Below the pieces are notes generated by a model. The model saw nothing but the letters and a program-made list of their open reading frames with translations. It had not been told where the DNA came from and ran no database searches. The position numbers and the translations under genes are program-made. A stretch of 45,003 bases of DNA from Parasporobacterium sp. (GTDB lineage Bacteria > Bacillota > Clostridia > Lachnospirales > Lachnospiraceae): the NCBI GenBank assembly GCA_021443845.1, contig JABUTA010000003.1, forward strand, positions 23,887-68,889, in the 5' to 3' direction. Positions 9,235 through 17,407 of the stretch are shown here, in pieces (the first letter of the stretch is position 1; every line of letters begins with the position of its first letter).

Positions 9235-9290
9235 GCATTTATTATTTACCAGGTTTACAATATCCCTATAAATATAAGGAGGATCCGACA

Positions 9291-9518
9291 ATGCCACCCG
9301 TAATCGACGAAAAGAAATGCAAAAAATGCGGATACTGTGCAGCTATATGCCCACTGGATGTTCTGTACCTTGACAAAGCTGCCCAAAAGCTTCTGGTGCG
9401 TTATCCCGATGAGTGCTGGCACTGCAAAGCCTGCATGAGAGACTGCCCGGTTAAAGCCATCACTATCAGATATCCTTTATCTCATATGATGCTTCACTAT
9501 CCGAAGGAGGTAGAATAA
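9291..9518 (+). CDS. 4Fe-4S ferredoxin (short AprB-like subunit), two clusters
   Basis: CKKCGYCAAICPLDVLYL and CWHCKACMRDCPVKAI motifs; SD aaggagg; coupled to the next gene by TAATG overlap. Confidence 0.9.
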   Translation: MPPVIDEKKCKKCGYCAAICPLDVLYLDKAAQKLLVRYPDECWHCKACMRDCPVKAITIRYPLSHMMLHYPKEVE

Positions 9519-11182
9519 TGCATAAATATAAATGTGAATTTCTCTGCGTAGGCGGCGGCATCGGAGGACTTATGGCAGCAATAGCCGCCGGCAAAAAAGG
9601 CATTGATGTCATTGTTGCGGAAAAGGCTGACACCCGCAGATCCGGTTCAGGCTCCAACGGCAACGACCATTTCCACTGCTATATACCCGAGTGTCACGGA
9701 ACGGACATGAGCCGTGTGTACAGGGAGATCGGAGCTTCATTTGATGCGGGTCCCTGGGTAGATTCCAATCTCACAGCTGTATGGATAAACAGAAGCTTTG
9801 AGATCATAAAGATGTGGGAAGAAATGGGCATCACAATGCGTCCTACCGGTGAATGGAGATTTGAAGGTCACGGCATGCCGGGGCAGCAGCTGTACAATCT
9901 CAAATTTGACGGTGCCCTCCAGAAAAAATGCCTTACTGCAGAAGCAAAGAAACAGGGAGCCCGTATCCTCAACCGTGTAGTAATCCATGACATCCTTACC
10001 GGCGAAGACGGCCGTGTAACGGGTGCCTTAGGTATAGATATCAATAATGAAGAACCTGAAATGGTAGTTATCGAATGCAAGGCTGCTCTTCTGGCTACAG
10101 GAATGGTATCCAGAATGTATCCCAGCATTACTCCTGCATATATGTTTAATACCCCCTGCTGTCCTGCCACAACAGGCGACGCCCAGGCGATGGCATACAG
10201 AGCCGGTGCCAAGCTGGTTAACATGGACATGCTTAACGGACATGCAGGCCCCAAATACCTGGCGCGTGGCGGCAAGGGAACCTGGATCGGTGTATCAACA
10301 GATATCCGTGGCAGGTCCATAACCTCCTATAATTCCAAGCCGTCCCGTGCAACAGGTGACATAACCGCTGATGTATGGCCTACCTGCTACAGAGACCGTC
10401 TGAAACAGGGCAAGGGACCCACATTCATGAACTGTACGGAGACCCCTGTGGAAGACCTTGATTACATGCTCCATACTGCAATGGTAAGTGAAGGGATCGA
10501 TTCCATCACAGACTACTGTGAACACTACGGTATAGACCTTACAAAGGATATGGTAGAATTCGGAACCTATCCAATAATGATGGGCCAGAGAGGCATCGAG
10601 ATAGATGACCATGCCCGTTCAAGCATTCCCGGGCTCTATGCTGCCGGGAACTGTACCGGAAACGTCAACGGAAGCCTGGCAGGTGCCGCTGCCTTCGGTA
10701 TGGTGGCAGGAGAGGATGCTGCTGAATATGTGAAGACCGTTGATGAAGCCCCTGTGGGGAACGAAGATCTCATAAATGAGCGTCAGCAGCTCTATGATGC
10801 CTTTATGTCACGCCGGGACGGAGCCCACTGGAAGGAAGCCGCTTCCACACTGCAGAATCTTATGAATGAATATGCAAGTGCGGACCAGCAGAACGAAGAC
10901 ATGCTCAGGGCAGGTATGGTATATATGGGTCAGCTCAGGGAAAACTGCCTCAATGAACTGGCATGTGCCAACTCCCATGAGCTTCTGAGAAGCATCGAGG
11001 TCCTCAATATGATCGACCTGGCAGAGCCTATATTCCTCTGCAGTGAGAACCGTAAGGAAACCAGGGGTCCTCACGTACGTGCTGACTATTCATACATGGA
11101 TATTACCCTGAACGGAAAGTTTCAGACCATATACAAGGATAAAGACGGCACCGTACATCTTGAGTACAGATTCAAAAAATAG
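9518..11182 (+). CDS. FAD-binding protein, fumarate reductase/adenylylsulfate reductase alpha-like flavoprotein
   Basis: Rossmann motif CVGGGIGGLMAAIAAGKKGIDVIVAEKA; GLYAAGNCTGNVNGSLAGAAAFGMVAGEDAAEYV near the C-terminal part. Confidence 0.88.
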   Translation: MHKYKCEFLCVGGGIGGLMAAIAAGKKGIDVIVAEKADTRRSGSGSNGNDHFHCYIPECHGTDMSRVYREIGASFDAGPWVDSNLTAVWINRSFEIIKMWEEMGITMRPTGEWRFEGHGMPGQQLYNLKFDGALQKKCLTAEAKKQGARILNRVVIHDILTGEDGRVTGALGIDINNEEPEMVVIECKAALLATGMVSRMYPSITPAYMFNTPCCPATTGDAQAMAYRAGAKLVNMDMLNGHAGPKYLARGGKGTWIGVSTDIRGRSITSYNSKPSRATGDITADVWPTCYRDRLKQGKGPTFMNCTETPVEDLDYMLHTAMVSEGIDSITDYCEHYGIDLTKDMVEFGTYPIMMGQRGIEIDDHARSSIPGLYAAGNCTGNVNGSLAGAAAFGMVAGEDAAEYVKTVDEAPVGNEDLINERQQLYDAFMSRRDGAHWKEAASTLQNLMNEYASADQQNEDMLRAGMVYMGQLRENCLNELACANSHELLRSIEVLNMIDLAEPIFLCSENRKETRGPHVRADYSYMDITLNGKFQTIYKDKDGTVHLEYRFKK

Positions 11183-11202
11183 TATTGGTTATTGCTGTAT
11201 AC

Positions 11203-11243
11203 AATCCGGGAACTTATAATGGATATAAGTTTCCGGATTTTTT
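11203..11243 (+). terminator. Strong intrinsic terminator/attenuator between the flavoprotein and the Crp/Fnr gene
   Basis: aatccgggaacttata-atgga-tataagtttccggatt: 16 bp stem with one G-U pair, followed by tttt. Ends 14 nt before the crp-like start codon. Confidence 0.85.
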
Positions 11244-11256
11244 GAAAGGAAATAAC

Positions 11257-11934
11257 ATGACAGAAACATTTCCACCCTTTGATGAAAAATTCATATCAAA
11301 ATATCCTGTCGTGCGGTTCCGCAAGGGTGACATAATCCTTAAATACGGTCAGCTGAACACTCATCTGTACTGTATCAAAGAAGGCATATGTGCCTGCACC
11401 ATCATCAATACAGACGGCAATACACTTATCCCTCTCTTTCTCAGAAAGCATGAAGTTATCGGCGTCAGACTGGAGCTTCTGGGGGTTATGGAAAACCGCT
11501 CCATACATGAGGTTTCTGCCCATACGGATGTGGCAGCATATAAAATTCCCATTAATGACATCCGTACATTGCTGAAAACTGATTTTGAAGCCTATAAAAG
11601 AGCCACAAGATCTGTAATATCTTCTCTGGACAGAGTAATTGAAACCTCCAATCTCAGGGGCAAAGGCAATTCTGTCATGATGGTATGCAATACCATTTAT
11701 CACGAGATGGAGCCGGTTCCGGGGAAAAAAGACCTGTTCATTCTGCCTTCATATTTCAGTGTAACAGACCTGGCCAACAGTATGCTGATACACAGGGTAA
11801 CCGTATCCCGTATCATGCACACCCTGTGTATGGAAAATGTCATGAAAAAGGAAGACCGGTGCTGGTACATAACAGATGCATCTCTGCTCAATAAATACCG
11901 TCAGGGAATGCTGACTCTGAAGATTAAAAAATAA
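11257..11934 (+). CDS. Crp/Fnr family transcriptional regulator
   Basis: cNMP-binding fold (VVRFRKGDIILKYGQLNTHLYCIKEGICACTI) and HTH_Crp (VTDLANSMLIHRVTVSRIMHTLCMENVM). Start MTETFPPFDEKF with SD gaaagga. Confidence 0.88.
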   Translation: MTETFPPFDEKFISKYPVVRFRKGDIILKYGQLNTHLYCIKEGICACTIINTDGNTLIPLFLRKHEVIGVRLELLGVMENRSIHEVSAHTDVAAYKIPINDIRTLLKTDFEAYKRATRSVISSLDRVIETSNLRGKGNSVMMVCNTIYHEMEPVPGKKDLFILPSYFSVTDLANSMLIHRVTVSRIMHTLCMENVMKKEDRCWYITDASLLNKYRQGMLTLKIKK

Positions 11935-11970
11935 CTCTTTGGAAATCACTCTGAAAGGAGCTTTCTATTT

Positions 11971-13311
11971 ATGGATAAATATGCCGTGATCGGTATCGGC
12001 TGTGCCGGATATAATGCAGTAAAATCTATGAGAGAAAACGGATTCATCGGAGAGATCCATATTTATTCCGATGTATCCCATCCTTCGGCCAATCCCATGC
12101 TGACCACATACTATGTTTCCGGCAGACTTCCCCGGGAGGGAATGTTCCCCTTCGGAAGCCTGGAGAAACTGGTAAAGGATTATAATGTCATTCTTCATAC
12201 GGACACCCGGGTACGTCATGTGAATGCATCTGAAAAGCAGCTGGTTCTGGAAGACGGCTCATCAGAAGTCTTTGATAAGATCCTTATAGCTGCGGGGGCC
12301 AGAGCCGTATCCCCTCCTCTCGGGCAGAAGCCGAAAGGACGATGCTTTCTCATGCGCTCTGTGGAGGATGCAGACCGGCTGAAGCAGGTACTGGAGCAGG
12401 AAAACATTTCATCAGCTGCTGTAGTAGGTGCATCTATGACCGGGATAAAGGTAACGGAACTCCTGGCAGAAAAGAATATCTCTGTCACCATGATAGACAT
12501 GGCAGACAGACTCTTTCCGCTGGCATGTATGAAGGAAACCGCCGATATTCTGGAAAAGGATCTGACCGGCAGGGGCATCCGTCTACTGCTCAGGACCGGA
12601 GTTGACCATGTGGAGGAAAATGGAAACGACATCAGTACATTCCTCACTGACGGCAGCTGTGTCAGTACAGATATTCTGGTACTTTGCATAGGTACCAGGG
12701 CCAACACCGAGCTGGCTGCCAATACGGAAGTGTTGGAAAAAGAGCCTGTTCTGATAAACAGGGGCATAGTGGTGGATGAACATATGCAGACCAGCGTCCC
12801 GGGAATATTTGCAGCCGGTGACTGCTGTGAAGCTCTCAATATCCAGACCGGCAGTACCATGATCATTGGCCTCTGGGCAAACGCAGCTGAGCAGGGACGG
12901 ATTGCAGGCTGCTGCATGGCTGCAGACTGCAATGAAAACAGCCTGCCAGACACTCCTCCGGCAGATGGCAGTCCTTCTTCAGCTTTGTGCAGTGCTCTTC
13001 CTGCTTACAAAGGTTCTATCCCCAACAATATCACCCACTATTTTGATCAGACATTTGTGGGTATAGGCGATCCGAACCTTACCGGAGAGCGGTTTACCGC
13101 ATTTAATAAATCCGGCATGGTCAGTGCCATCCACGATGGCAGAAATATAAAATGCATAAATATTCTGGGAAACTACCGCATCAGCGGCATGGTTAAGGAC
13201 TATCTCATAAAACGGATCACCGGGCAGGGTGCATTTATGGCCGTTGCTGATATGGGCCTTTTAAGAAACAGCGGTGTTCCGGAAGAATTTATACAATTGC
13301 TGAAAAACTGA
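11971..13311 (+). CDS. FAD/NAD(P)-dependent pyridine nucleotide-disulfide-type oxidoreductase (NADH:rubredoxin/nitrite reductase flavoprotein-like)
   Basis: VIGIGCAGYNAVKSM, second Rossmann AAVVGASMTGIKVTELLAEKNISVTMIDMADR, VPGIFAAGDCCEA. Confidence 0.85.
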   Translation: MDKYAVIGIGCAGYNAVKSMRENGFIGEIHIYSDVSHPSANPMLTTYYVSGRLPREGMFPFGSLEKLVKDYNVILHTDTRVRHVNASEKQLVLEDGSSEVFDKILIAAGARAVSPPLGQKPKGRCFLMRSVEDADRLKQVLEQENISSAAVVGASMTGIKVTELLAEKNISVTMIDMADRLFPLACMKETADILEKDLTGRGIRLLLRTGVDHVEENGNDISTFLTDGSCVSTDILVLCIGTRANTELAANTEVLEKEPVLINRGIVVDEHMQTSVPGIFAAGDCCEALNIQTGSTMIIGLWANAAEQGRIAGCCMAADCNENSLPDTPPADGSPSSALCSALPAYKGSIPNNITHYFDQTFVGIGDPNLTGERFTAFNKSGMVSAIHDGRNIKCINILGNYRISGMVKDYLIKRITGQGAFMAVADMGLLRNSGVPEEFIQLLKN

Positions 13312-13409
13312 AGCTGAACAACCTGCACCTGTCCGACAGCTGAATTAACAGCTTCAGACGGCTGCAAAAACATCCGCTGCACATCCTGCGGTAAAAATGG
13401 AGAAACAAC

Positions 13410-15659
13410 ATGACTGAACAGGAATTATTATTAAGAGCCAAGCTGCCCGGTGCCGATACCGGCATTGAAATAAAGCATTCCGTATGCGATATCTGCACTC
13501 CGGGACCCCAGTGCGGGATCAATGCATATATTAAGGATGGCGAGATCGTCAAGATAGAGGGAATGCCGGGCTTCCCGGGAAGCGGAGGCGTGCTGTGCAC
13601 AAAGGGTGCCGCCAACCGTCAGTACGTATACCGGAAAGAGCGCATAAAGACTCCTCTGAAGCGTGTGGGTGAAAGAGGCAGCAGGGATTTCGTACCCATA
13701 AGCTGGGATGAAGCCTATGACATTATTGAAGAAAACCTCAGCAATATCAGAAAGCAATACGGTCCTGAAAGTGTGGTGTGGTTTACCGGATATACCAAAT
13801 GGATCCGCCCCTGGCTCAGACGTCTGTGCCACAGCTTCGGCGGTCACAACTACATGACCGAGTCCAGCACCTGCTTCCGTGCCGGCAGAATGGCTAACGA
13901 GACCATTTTCGGCCGGGATGCCAGAGGTGATGTGATGGGTGCTCCTCACCTTATGGTGGGCTGGGGCAGCAATCCCTTCATCAATGCCTATCCTATGGGA
14001 AGAGGATTCGTAAAAAGCAAGGAAGCCGGTACAAAGATCATTATCGTTGATGTCCGCCATACCCAGGCCGCAGAAAAGCTGGCGGATCTGTTCCTTCAGC
14101 CCAATATCGGAACAGATGCGGTACTGGCCCATGCCATTGCCAATATCATCATACAGAACGGCTGGCAGGATCAGGAATTTATTGATTCCTATGTCCACGG
14201 CTTTGATGACTACAGAAAAATGGTATCTCAGTATGACCTGGAGACCGCCGAAAAGATCACCGGGGTTCCTGCCCGGGATATCTTCACCGCAGCGGACTGG
14301 ATTGCCCACATAAAGCCGACCCAGATCGGTACAAATAACGGCATCGCCCATCATACCAACGGTTTCAATACCCACCGGGCAATTATGTGCCTTAACCTTA
14401 TTACCGGCAACTATGACAAACCCGGCACTACTCTTCCTGTTTACGATACCTTCTGCGACATGGGTTCCGGTTTCGATACCCACGAAGAAGAATTCATGGA
14501 AGAAACCCGGACTCCCAAGACTCTTCCCCAGATCGGAGAAGAGCGATTTCCTCTGTGGAACCTTATGACCGGGGATGCCCAGGCCATGGACCTTACCAGA
14601 CAGCTTCTTGAAGGTACCCCGTATAAACTGCATGCTCTGTGTGCCTTCGGTATGAACACTATGATGTTCCCTGAAACTCCTCTTTTCAGGAAGGCTCTTA
14701 AGACCCTGGATTTCATGATGGCCACAGACCTTGTATGGACCGATGCCTGCTCCTACGCAGACATAGTACTTCCTGTGTGCAGCTCTCTGGAAAGAAGCGA
14801 AGTGAAATGCTACCCGGGAGGATTTTTCTACTATACAAACCCAGCTATCGAACCTTTATATGAAAGCAGGAATGATGTGGAGATAATGACCGAGCTGGCC
14901 AGAAGACTGTGCCCTGAGGATAAGGTTCTCTGTTCCGGATATCATGAGTGCATTAAATACATGTTCAGGGAAATGACTGACGAGATCGAGAAAGGTCATG
15001 AAACAGGCCTTCCCGTAAGGAGTTCTCATTTCAGACCGTATATTCCGGGAACATATCTGAAGAACGGCCCTTCTACCCCGTCAGGGAAGCTGGAGCTTTA
15101 CAGTGAGCTGATAGCAGGCATTGACCCCTCTTACGGTCTGGATCCTCTGCCCTCCTTCTATAATGCAGACCGGAAATCATGTAAAAACCCGGTATCCGCA
15201 GACTCTGGGGCGGATAACACCTGCATTGATTATAATGACATCTCCAGCCCCGGCTGCGGTACTAACAGCTCCGGCTGCGGCATTAACAGCAATTTATATA
15301 ATGACTGTGGCAGCTTCACTCTCATGACAGGTGCAAGACTGCCCCACACTATCCACTCCCGCGGTCACAAGGTTCCCTGGCTCAGAAGCCTGCGTCCTGA
15401 CCCTATGGTGGACATCAATCCTTCCGATGCGACAAGACTTGGTATAGCCCAGGAGGACAGAGTAAGGTTATTTAATGATACCGGTGAGATATCTGTGCTG
15501 GCCAATGTAACGGAAGTTGCCAACAAGGGAGACCTTCACCTGATACACGGCTATGAAGAAGCCAATGCCACGGACCTGATTCCATGGGATCATACGGATC
15601 CCTACAGCGGCTTCCCGGGATACAAGCAGGTCAGAGTTTTCATAGAGAAAGCTGACTGA
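13410..15659 (+). CDS. Molybdopterin-dependent oxidoreductase, DMSO reductase superfamily catalytic subunit, apparently cytoplasmic
   Basis: N-terminal Fe-S motif VCDICTPGPQCG...GVLCTKG; SWDEAYDIIEENL; ESSTCFRAGRMANETIFGRDARGDVMGAPHLMVGWGSNP; C-terminal VDINPSDATRLGIAQEDRVRLFNDTGEI. No twin-arginine signal. Confidence 0.9.
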   Translation: MTEQELLLRAKLPGADTGIEIKHSVCDICTPGPQCGINAYIKDGEIVKIEGMPGFPGSGGVLCTKGAANRQYVYRKERIKTPLKRVGERGSRDFVPISWDEAYDIIEENLSNIRKQYGPESVVWFTGYTKWIRPWLRRLCHSFGGHNYMTESSTCFRAGRMANETIFGRDARGDVMGAPHLMVGWGSNPFINAYPMGRGFVKSKEAGTKIIIVDVRHTQAAEKLADLFLQPNIGTDAVLAHAIANIIIQNGWQDQEFIDSYVHGFDDYRKMVSQYDLETAEKITGVPARDIFTAADWIAHIKPTQIGTNNGIAHHTNGFNTHRAIMCLNLITGNYDKPGTTLPVYDTFCDMGSGFDTHEEEFMEETRTPKTLPQIGEERFPLWNLMTGDAQAMDLTRQLLEGTPYKLHALCAFGMNTMMFPETPLFRKALKTLDFMMATDLVWTDACSYADIVLPVCSSLERSEVKCYPGGFFYYTNPAIEPLYESRNDVEIMTELARRLCPEDKVLCSGYHECIKYMFREMTDEIEKGHETGLPVRSSHFRPYIPGTYLKNGPSTPSGKLELYSELIAGIDPSYGLDPLPSFYNADRKSCKNPVSADSGADNTCIDYNDISSPGCGTNSSGCGINSNLYNDCGSFTLMTGARLPHTIHSRGHKVPWLRSLRPDPMVDINPSDATRLGIAQEDRVRLFNDTGEISVLANVTEVANKGDLHLIHGYEEANATDLIPWDHTDPYSGFPGYKQVRVFIEKAD

Positions 15660-15803
15660 CATCGAATACGGAACAATAAAGCTGTTCAAAGCTCTTTGTT
15701 ATGAATCGAAAATATTACTTTCAGGGAGATTTCTTTCTGCCGGTTCTGATACAGTTCTGAACAGTAAATTGCAGAATGTGCAGTTATCTACAGGAGTAAA
15801 AAC

Positions 15804-16250
15804 ATGAGTTATAAGATCAATTTCTATGCTGACCTCTGCGTGGCCTGCGGAGCCTGCTCAGTAGCATGCATGGATCAGAATGACATAGACACAGAAAAAG
15901 GTGACCAGCCCTATCGCCGGGCATACCAGACAGATTACACTGACAGCGGTGAGAAGCATATCGGTTATTTTTCAGCTTCCTGCCGGCATTGCGACGATGC
16001 CCCCTGCATTGCCGCATGCCCTTCAGGCTGCCTGTTCAAGGATCCGGAAACCGGATTTACCGTATACGACACCACTAACTGCATAGGCTGCCGGAGCTGT
16101 TCCATGGCCTGTCCTCATGGTGCTCCCGCCGTAGCTTCAACCGGCAAAATGGCCAAATGCTACGGCTGCAACGAGCGGGTTAAGGCAGGACTGAAACCCG
16201 CCTGCGTGGCTGTGTGCCCCTTCGGAGCTTTGAAGCTGGAGGAAGCATGA
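15804..16250 (+). CDS. 4Fe-4S dicluster electron-transfer subunit (DmsB/NrfC-like)
   Basis: CVACGACSVACMDQND, CRHCDDAPCIAACPSGC, CIGCRSCSMACPHGAP, CYGCNERVKAGLKPACVAVCPFGAL. Confidence 0.9.
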   Translation: MSYKINFYADLCVACGACSVACMDQNDIDTEKGDQPYRRAYQTDYTDSGEKHIGYFSASCRHCDDAPCIAACPSGCLFKDPETGFTVYDTTNCIGCRSCSMACPHGAPAVASTGKMAKCYGCNERVKAGLKPACVAVCPFGALKLEEA

Positions 16251-16323
16251 TATATTAATATCCGGATTCCGGATCACCGGGACTGATTTTCAGGAAAATC
16301 GATGGTATAAGCAGGAGATATAC

Positions 16324-17286
16324 ATGAGTGAGAACAGGATAATAGATGTCCATACACATATAACCACCCCCAGATTTATGAAAATGCTGGAGGATAATAA
16401 TGCATTATGGGAGGATGGCTTTCCCATTCCGAAATGGAACCTGAAGGACTGTCTGGATACCATGGATGAGCTGGAAATATGCCATGCAGTACTGTCAGAG
16501 TCATCCCCTCATCCATTCTATGGAAATCTTCAGGAAAGCATTGATGTGTGCAGAGACCTTAACGATACAGCTGCAGACGCGAAATCAAAACATCCCGACA
16601 GGTTTTCGTTTACTGCCACCCTGCCTCTGCCTGATATTAATGCAGCATGTCATGAGGCAGTAAGATGCATGGACGAGTTGGGAGCATCAGGAATCAAATT
16701 CGCCAGCAACAGCCGGGGATTATACATCGGAGACCCTTCCCTGGAACCATTAATGCAGGAGCTCGATAAAAGAGGTGCGGTCTGCACTATACACCCTACC
16801 ATTCCTGACAGGCTTAACCAGGATGTATTCTCCGCAGGTCCTGTTCCCATGTTCGAATTCATAGCTGACACAACCCGTGCAGTCATTAATATGATTGCCT
16901 CCGGAGTTATCCGCAGATACCCGAACATCAAATGGATAGTACCCCACAGCGGATCTTTCCTGCCGAATATATATCCCCGTTTTATTTCTATTTTCGATAT
17001 CCTTGACCCGACTCATGAAAAATACGGTGATATAAATGTCGAAGCTGATATTAAGAAGCTCTACTTCGATCTGGCGGGACATCCTGTACCCCACCTGCTG
17101 GATTTCCTGATGACCATCGCAGATTCCTCACACATACTCTATGGTACGGATTCACCATTTCCTCCGAAAGGATTCGTTGTTAAAGGGCTTCAGGATTTCA
17201 TCAATATGATGGATACAAGAGAGGATCTAAAGTCATATAAGACCATGATACTCCATGACAATGCAGCTGCTCTTATACTGCACTGA
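16324..17286 (+). CDS. Amidohydrolase family protein (ACMSD / gamma-resorcylate decarboxylase-like TIM barrel)
   Basis: IIDVHTHITTPRF (HxH), GIKFASN, CTIHPTIPDR, WIVPHSGSFLPNIYPRF, ILYGTDSPFPP. Confidence 0.8.
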   Translation: MSENRIIDVHTHITTPRFMKMLEDNNALWEDGFPIPKWNLKDCLDTMDELEICHAVLSESSPHPFYGNLQESIDVCRDLNDTAADAKSKHPDRFSFTATLPLPDINAACHEAVRCMDELGASGIKFASNSRGLYIGDPSLEPLMQELDKRGAVCTIHPTIPDRLNQDVFSAGPVPMFEFIADTTRAVINMIASGVIRRYPNIKWIVPHSGSFLPNIYPRFISIFDILDPTHEKYGDINVEADIKKLYFDLAGHPVPHLLDFLMTIADSSHILYGTDSPFPPKGFVVKGLQDFINMMDTREDLKSYKTMILHDNAAALILH

Positions 17287-17354
17287 CCCGTAAGCCTCAT
17301 AATATTTTTGACGCAGGAAAAACAGTTCCTGCGGGTGTTTTAATTTTACGTACA

Positions 17355-17379
17355 AAAGGCGCCGGAATCCGGCGCCTTT
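17355..17379. terminator. Bidirectional terminator hairpin between the convergent amidohydrolase and ABC permease genes
   Basis: aaaggcgccgg-aat-ccggcgccttt, perfect 11-bp stem. Confidence 0.75.
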
Positions 17380-17407
17380 GATATTTATTGCATGAGCAAA
17401 CTGCGTA

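Noticed and set aside
9026-9271. ORF of 81 aa in the divergent intergenic region
   Set aside because: AT-rich, no RBS, no recognisable motif, and it overlaps the promoter/operator of the ferredoxin operon; likely spurious.
9291-11182. Dissimilatory sulfate reduction (AprAB)
   Set aside because: Ferredoxin subunit is too short for AprB and no sat, qmo or dsr genes are in the window; only fold-level similarity.
13431-14633. 400-aa minus-strand ORF antisense to the molybdoenzyme
   Set aside because: Shadow ORF: the + strand ORF carries clear Fe-S and molybdopterin motifs, while the antisense translation has none.
15777-15792. Third possible Crp/Fnr site TGTGC-agttat-CTACA upstream of the 4Fe-4S subunit gene
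   Set aside because: Only one half-site matches TGTAG/CTACA and it sits 11 bp from the start codon, overlapping the RBS area, so it cannot be a class II activator site.
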